Assembly: GCA_026397495.1 (NCBI GenBank) | Contig: JAPLUS010000362.1 | Coordinates: 1-7,522 of the forward strand | DNA length: 7,522 nucleotides | Source of the DNA: Candidatus Zixiibacteriota bacterium | Lineage (GTDB): Bacteria; Zixibacteria; MSB-5A5; GN15; PGXB01 | Direction of reading: 5' to 3' | Shown: positions 5,900 to 7,522 of the stretch, in pieces | Position numbering within the stretch: position 1 is the stretch's first letter | Layout of the letters: the number at the start of each line of letters is the position of its first letter | Program-made: the position numbers and the translations under genes | Notes under the pieces: generated by a model | Database searches by the model: none | What the model was told of the DNA's origin: nothing | Seen by the model: only the letters and a program-made list of their open reading frames with translations

Positions 5900-7522
5900 T
5901 TAACCGCCTGCTTTCATTGGCAGGACAATGGAAAACTTGGTTCCGTGTCCGACCTCTGATTCCGCTTTTATATCGCCACCGTGAGCTTTGACTATTTTCC
6001 AAGCAATGGAAAGTCCTAATCCCGTGCCCTTTTGTTTGGTAGAATAAAAGGGAGAAAATATTTTGCCCAGATCCCTCTCTGGGATTCCCGCTCCATTATC
6101 TTCTATTTCAATTTTGGCAACTGCCTCCAATGCCGACAGCTCCAGTTTATGTCCAAAATCCTGCTGGGTTTCCGGCAAAGATAGTTCACGCCACCTGACC
6201 GTTACCGAGCAATCCGGCCGGCCGGCTTCCAAACCATTTTTTATCAGATTAAATATCGCCTGCTTAAAAAGCTGTGGATCAATCTCTATAGCGATTTTTC
6301 TATCGGACACAAACTCCCGTATAATACTGCCGCCTGTTTCCTTGAGATTATATTGGTCTGAGAAATTATCCAGAAGATTGTTCATACAGTCATTCAAATT
6401 CACACCGACCTTATGGGCTACCTCATGCCGTGCGAAATCCAGCAAGGTTTCGATAATCTGATTAATACTATTTACGCCGATGACAATTTTCTCCGCCATT
6501 TCCTTCTTGGCCGGATCATCTTTTAGGTCCCTGGCCAGGAGAGCGGCAAAGCCACTGATGCCGCCAAGAGGATTGCGGACTTCGTGAGCTATGGAGGCCG
6601 CCATCTCCCCTAACGATGCCAGAATCTTCATCCGAGACAACTGCTCTTCCATCCGTTTAATCTTGGAGATATCATGAAACAGTTCTACTGCCCCGACCGT
6701 CTCGCCGCTATGGTTTTTCAAAAGAGAGGTAGATATCGAAAGAGCTAAAATTGCTCCATGGTGCGATTTTACTCTTTTTTCAGCATTGTCAAACATTTGG
6801 CCTGTCCGAATTGTCTCCACTGCGGACACTTTAGTTTTCTCTATACTTTTAAGTATTTCTTCATATTGCATTTTCCCTGATTCATATGCGTCAGGGCTAA
6901 TACCAAGCATCTTCTGGGCGGCCTGATTCATATGGGTGATCTTACCGGCTTTGTCTATTGCAATTACGCCGGATGAGATGGAGTAAAGAATGCTATTGAG
7001 GAATTCGGTAACCGCCCGGTTTTCACCCACCAATGATTGAAGGGCCCGGTTAACAGACTGGAGCTCTTCGCTTTGCTGGGAATGGGTTTCTTTGAGGGTG
7101 AGATATTGTCTCTGAAGTTTATTAATTATTTTATTAAAAGAGGAATAAGTCTCGGCAAAGCGCCCAACCTCTTCCGATATTTCTATCTCATAATCATCCA
7201 TATCTCGTAGATTCCCATTCCTAAGCTTCACTTCCATTGGAAAATTATCGAGAAGGTTGCCGGTAAGCAACAAAAATTTGAAGGGTTTAATAAAATAGTC
7301 ATCAACTTTAAGTCTTAGGGCATCTATGGCGGTTTCCACGCTTGGGAATCCAGTCATAATTACAATCGGCATTGTGGGAAAATGTACCCGGGCGGATCTG
7401 ATAAAGGAAATGCCATCCATGCCCGGCATTTTTAAATCAACCAGGGCTATATCAAAGAGCCGATGCTTAATCAACTCACTGCTTTTTTCTCCTGATTCAG
7501 ATACCATAACATTCCAATTCCT
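5900..7522 (-). CDS. Flagellar sensor histidine kinase (FlrB/FlgS-like) with N-terminal receiver, 5' end outside window
   Basis: This soluble kinase probably phosphorylates the flrC-like regulator encoded 12 bases downstream. The frame is open to the window edge (7522), where RNWNV precedes the first Met at 7507, so the true start is upstream. Numbering from that Met: a receiver domain without its first strand (to about residue 88) has Asp24 in VDLKMPGMDG, Thr52 in IMTG and Lys74 in IKPF. A coiled linker follows (about 105-165), then a PAS domain (about 164-280, SGVIAIDKAGKITHMNQAA). The HisKA domain has phosphoacceptor His308 in SIAHEVRNPLGG. The HATPase domain has an N box (NLIKNGLEAG), G1 (EDNGAGIP) and G2 (KGTGLGLSIAWK). 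No membrane helices are present, typical of FlrB/FlgS, which sense flagellar assembly state in the cytoplasm. The receiver's last helix is unusual (KPFKFLLLTGNLLDNF), so this may be a native hybrid or a fusion of two genes. Confidence 0.88.
   Translation of the reverse strand, partial: RNWNVMVSESGEKSSELIKHRLFDIALVDLKMPGMDGISFIRSARVHFPTMPIVIMTGFPSVETAIDALRLKVDDYFIKPFKFLLLTGNLLDNFPMEVKLRNGNLRDMDDYEIEISEEVGRFAETYSSFNKIINKLQRQYLTLKETHSQQSEELQSVNRALQSLVGENRAVTEFLNSILYSISSGVIAIDKAGKITHMNQAAQKMLGISPDAYESGKMQYEEILKSIEKTKVSAVETIRTGQMFDNAEKRVKSHHGAILALSISTSLLKNHSGETVGAVELFHDISKIKRMEEQLSRMKILASLGEMAASIAHEVRNPLGGISGFAALLARDLKDDPAKKEMAEKIVIGVNSINQIIETLLDFARHEVAHKVGVNLNDCMNNLLDNFSDQYNLKETGGSIIREFVSDRKIAIEIDPQLFKQAIFNLIKNGLEAGRPDCSVTVRWRELSLPETQQDFGHKLELSALEAVAKIEIEDNGAGIPERDLGKIFSPFYSTKQKGTGLGLSIAWKIVKAHGGDIKAESEVGHGTKFSIVLPMKAGG

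Noticed and set aside
5907..5924. Inverted repeat CCTGC/GCAGG at the kinase gene end
   Set aside because: Only five base pairs within coding sequence and without a T-run; likely chance.

Overview
All genes in this window lie on the minus strand and are transcribed from high to low coordinates. It is a segment of a bacterial flagellar cluster. In transcription order it holds a flagellar two-component pair (FlrB/FlgS-like sensor kinase with an N-terminal receiver domain, then an FlrC/NtrC-like sigma-54 activator), the stator genes motA and motB, a sigma-54 promoter, then flgB, flgC, a small unidentified gene, fliE and fliF. No RNA gene, CRISPR array or mobile element is seen, and no gap exceeds about 300 bases.

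The base composition looks moderate. The logic of an NtrC-type regulator followed by a sigma-54-controlled rod and basal-body operon is typical of Gram-negative, polar-flagellate-type bacteria (proteobacterial or FCB-like lineages). The exact phylum cannot be fixed from this sequence; a poorly cultured metagenomic lineage is plausible.

The striking point is that the order is conventional but several genes carry lesions. (1) The flrC-like activator is cut by an apparent out-of-frame internal deletion at about 5456. It joins the post-receiver linker directly to the Walker B region and removes Walker A and the GAFTGA sigma-54 contact loop. (2) The 3' end of the same gene runs in frame into motA at about 4833/4832, losing the end of the Fis-type helix-turn-helix and the motA start codon. 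(3) fliF has an in-frame TAA (426-428), after which the same frame encodes the rest of a well-conserved FliF C-terminus to the window edge. (4) The receiver-to-kinase joint at about 7276 may be a further fusion, or may be a native hybrid kinase. By contrast motB, flgB, flgC, the small gene and fliE look intact.

A good match to a -24/-12 promoter lies just before flgB, with a predicted leader of about 12 nt. As read here, the neighbouring activator could not open it, so either another activator works, or the cluster is decaying, or the junctions are assembly artefacts. Telling these apart is the main open question.
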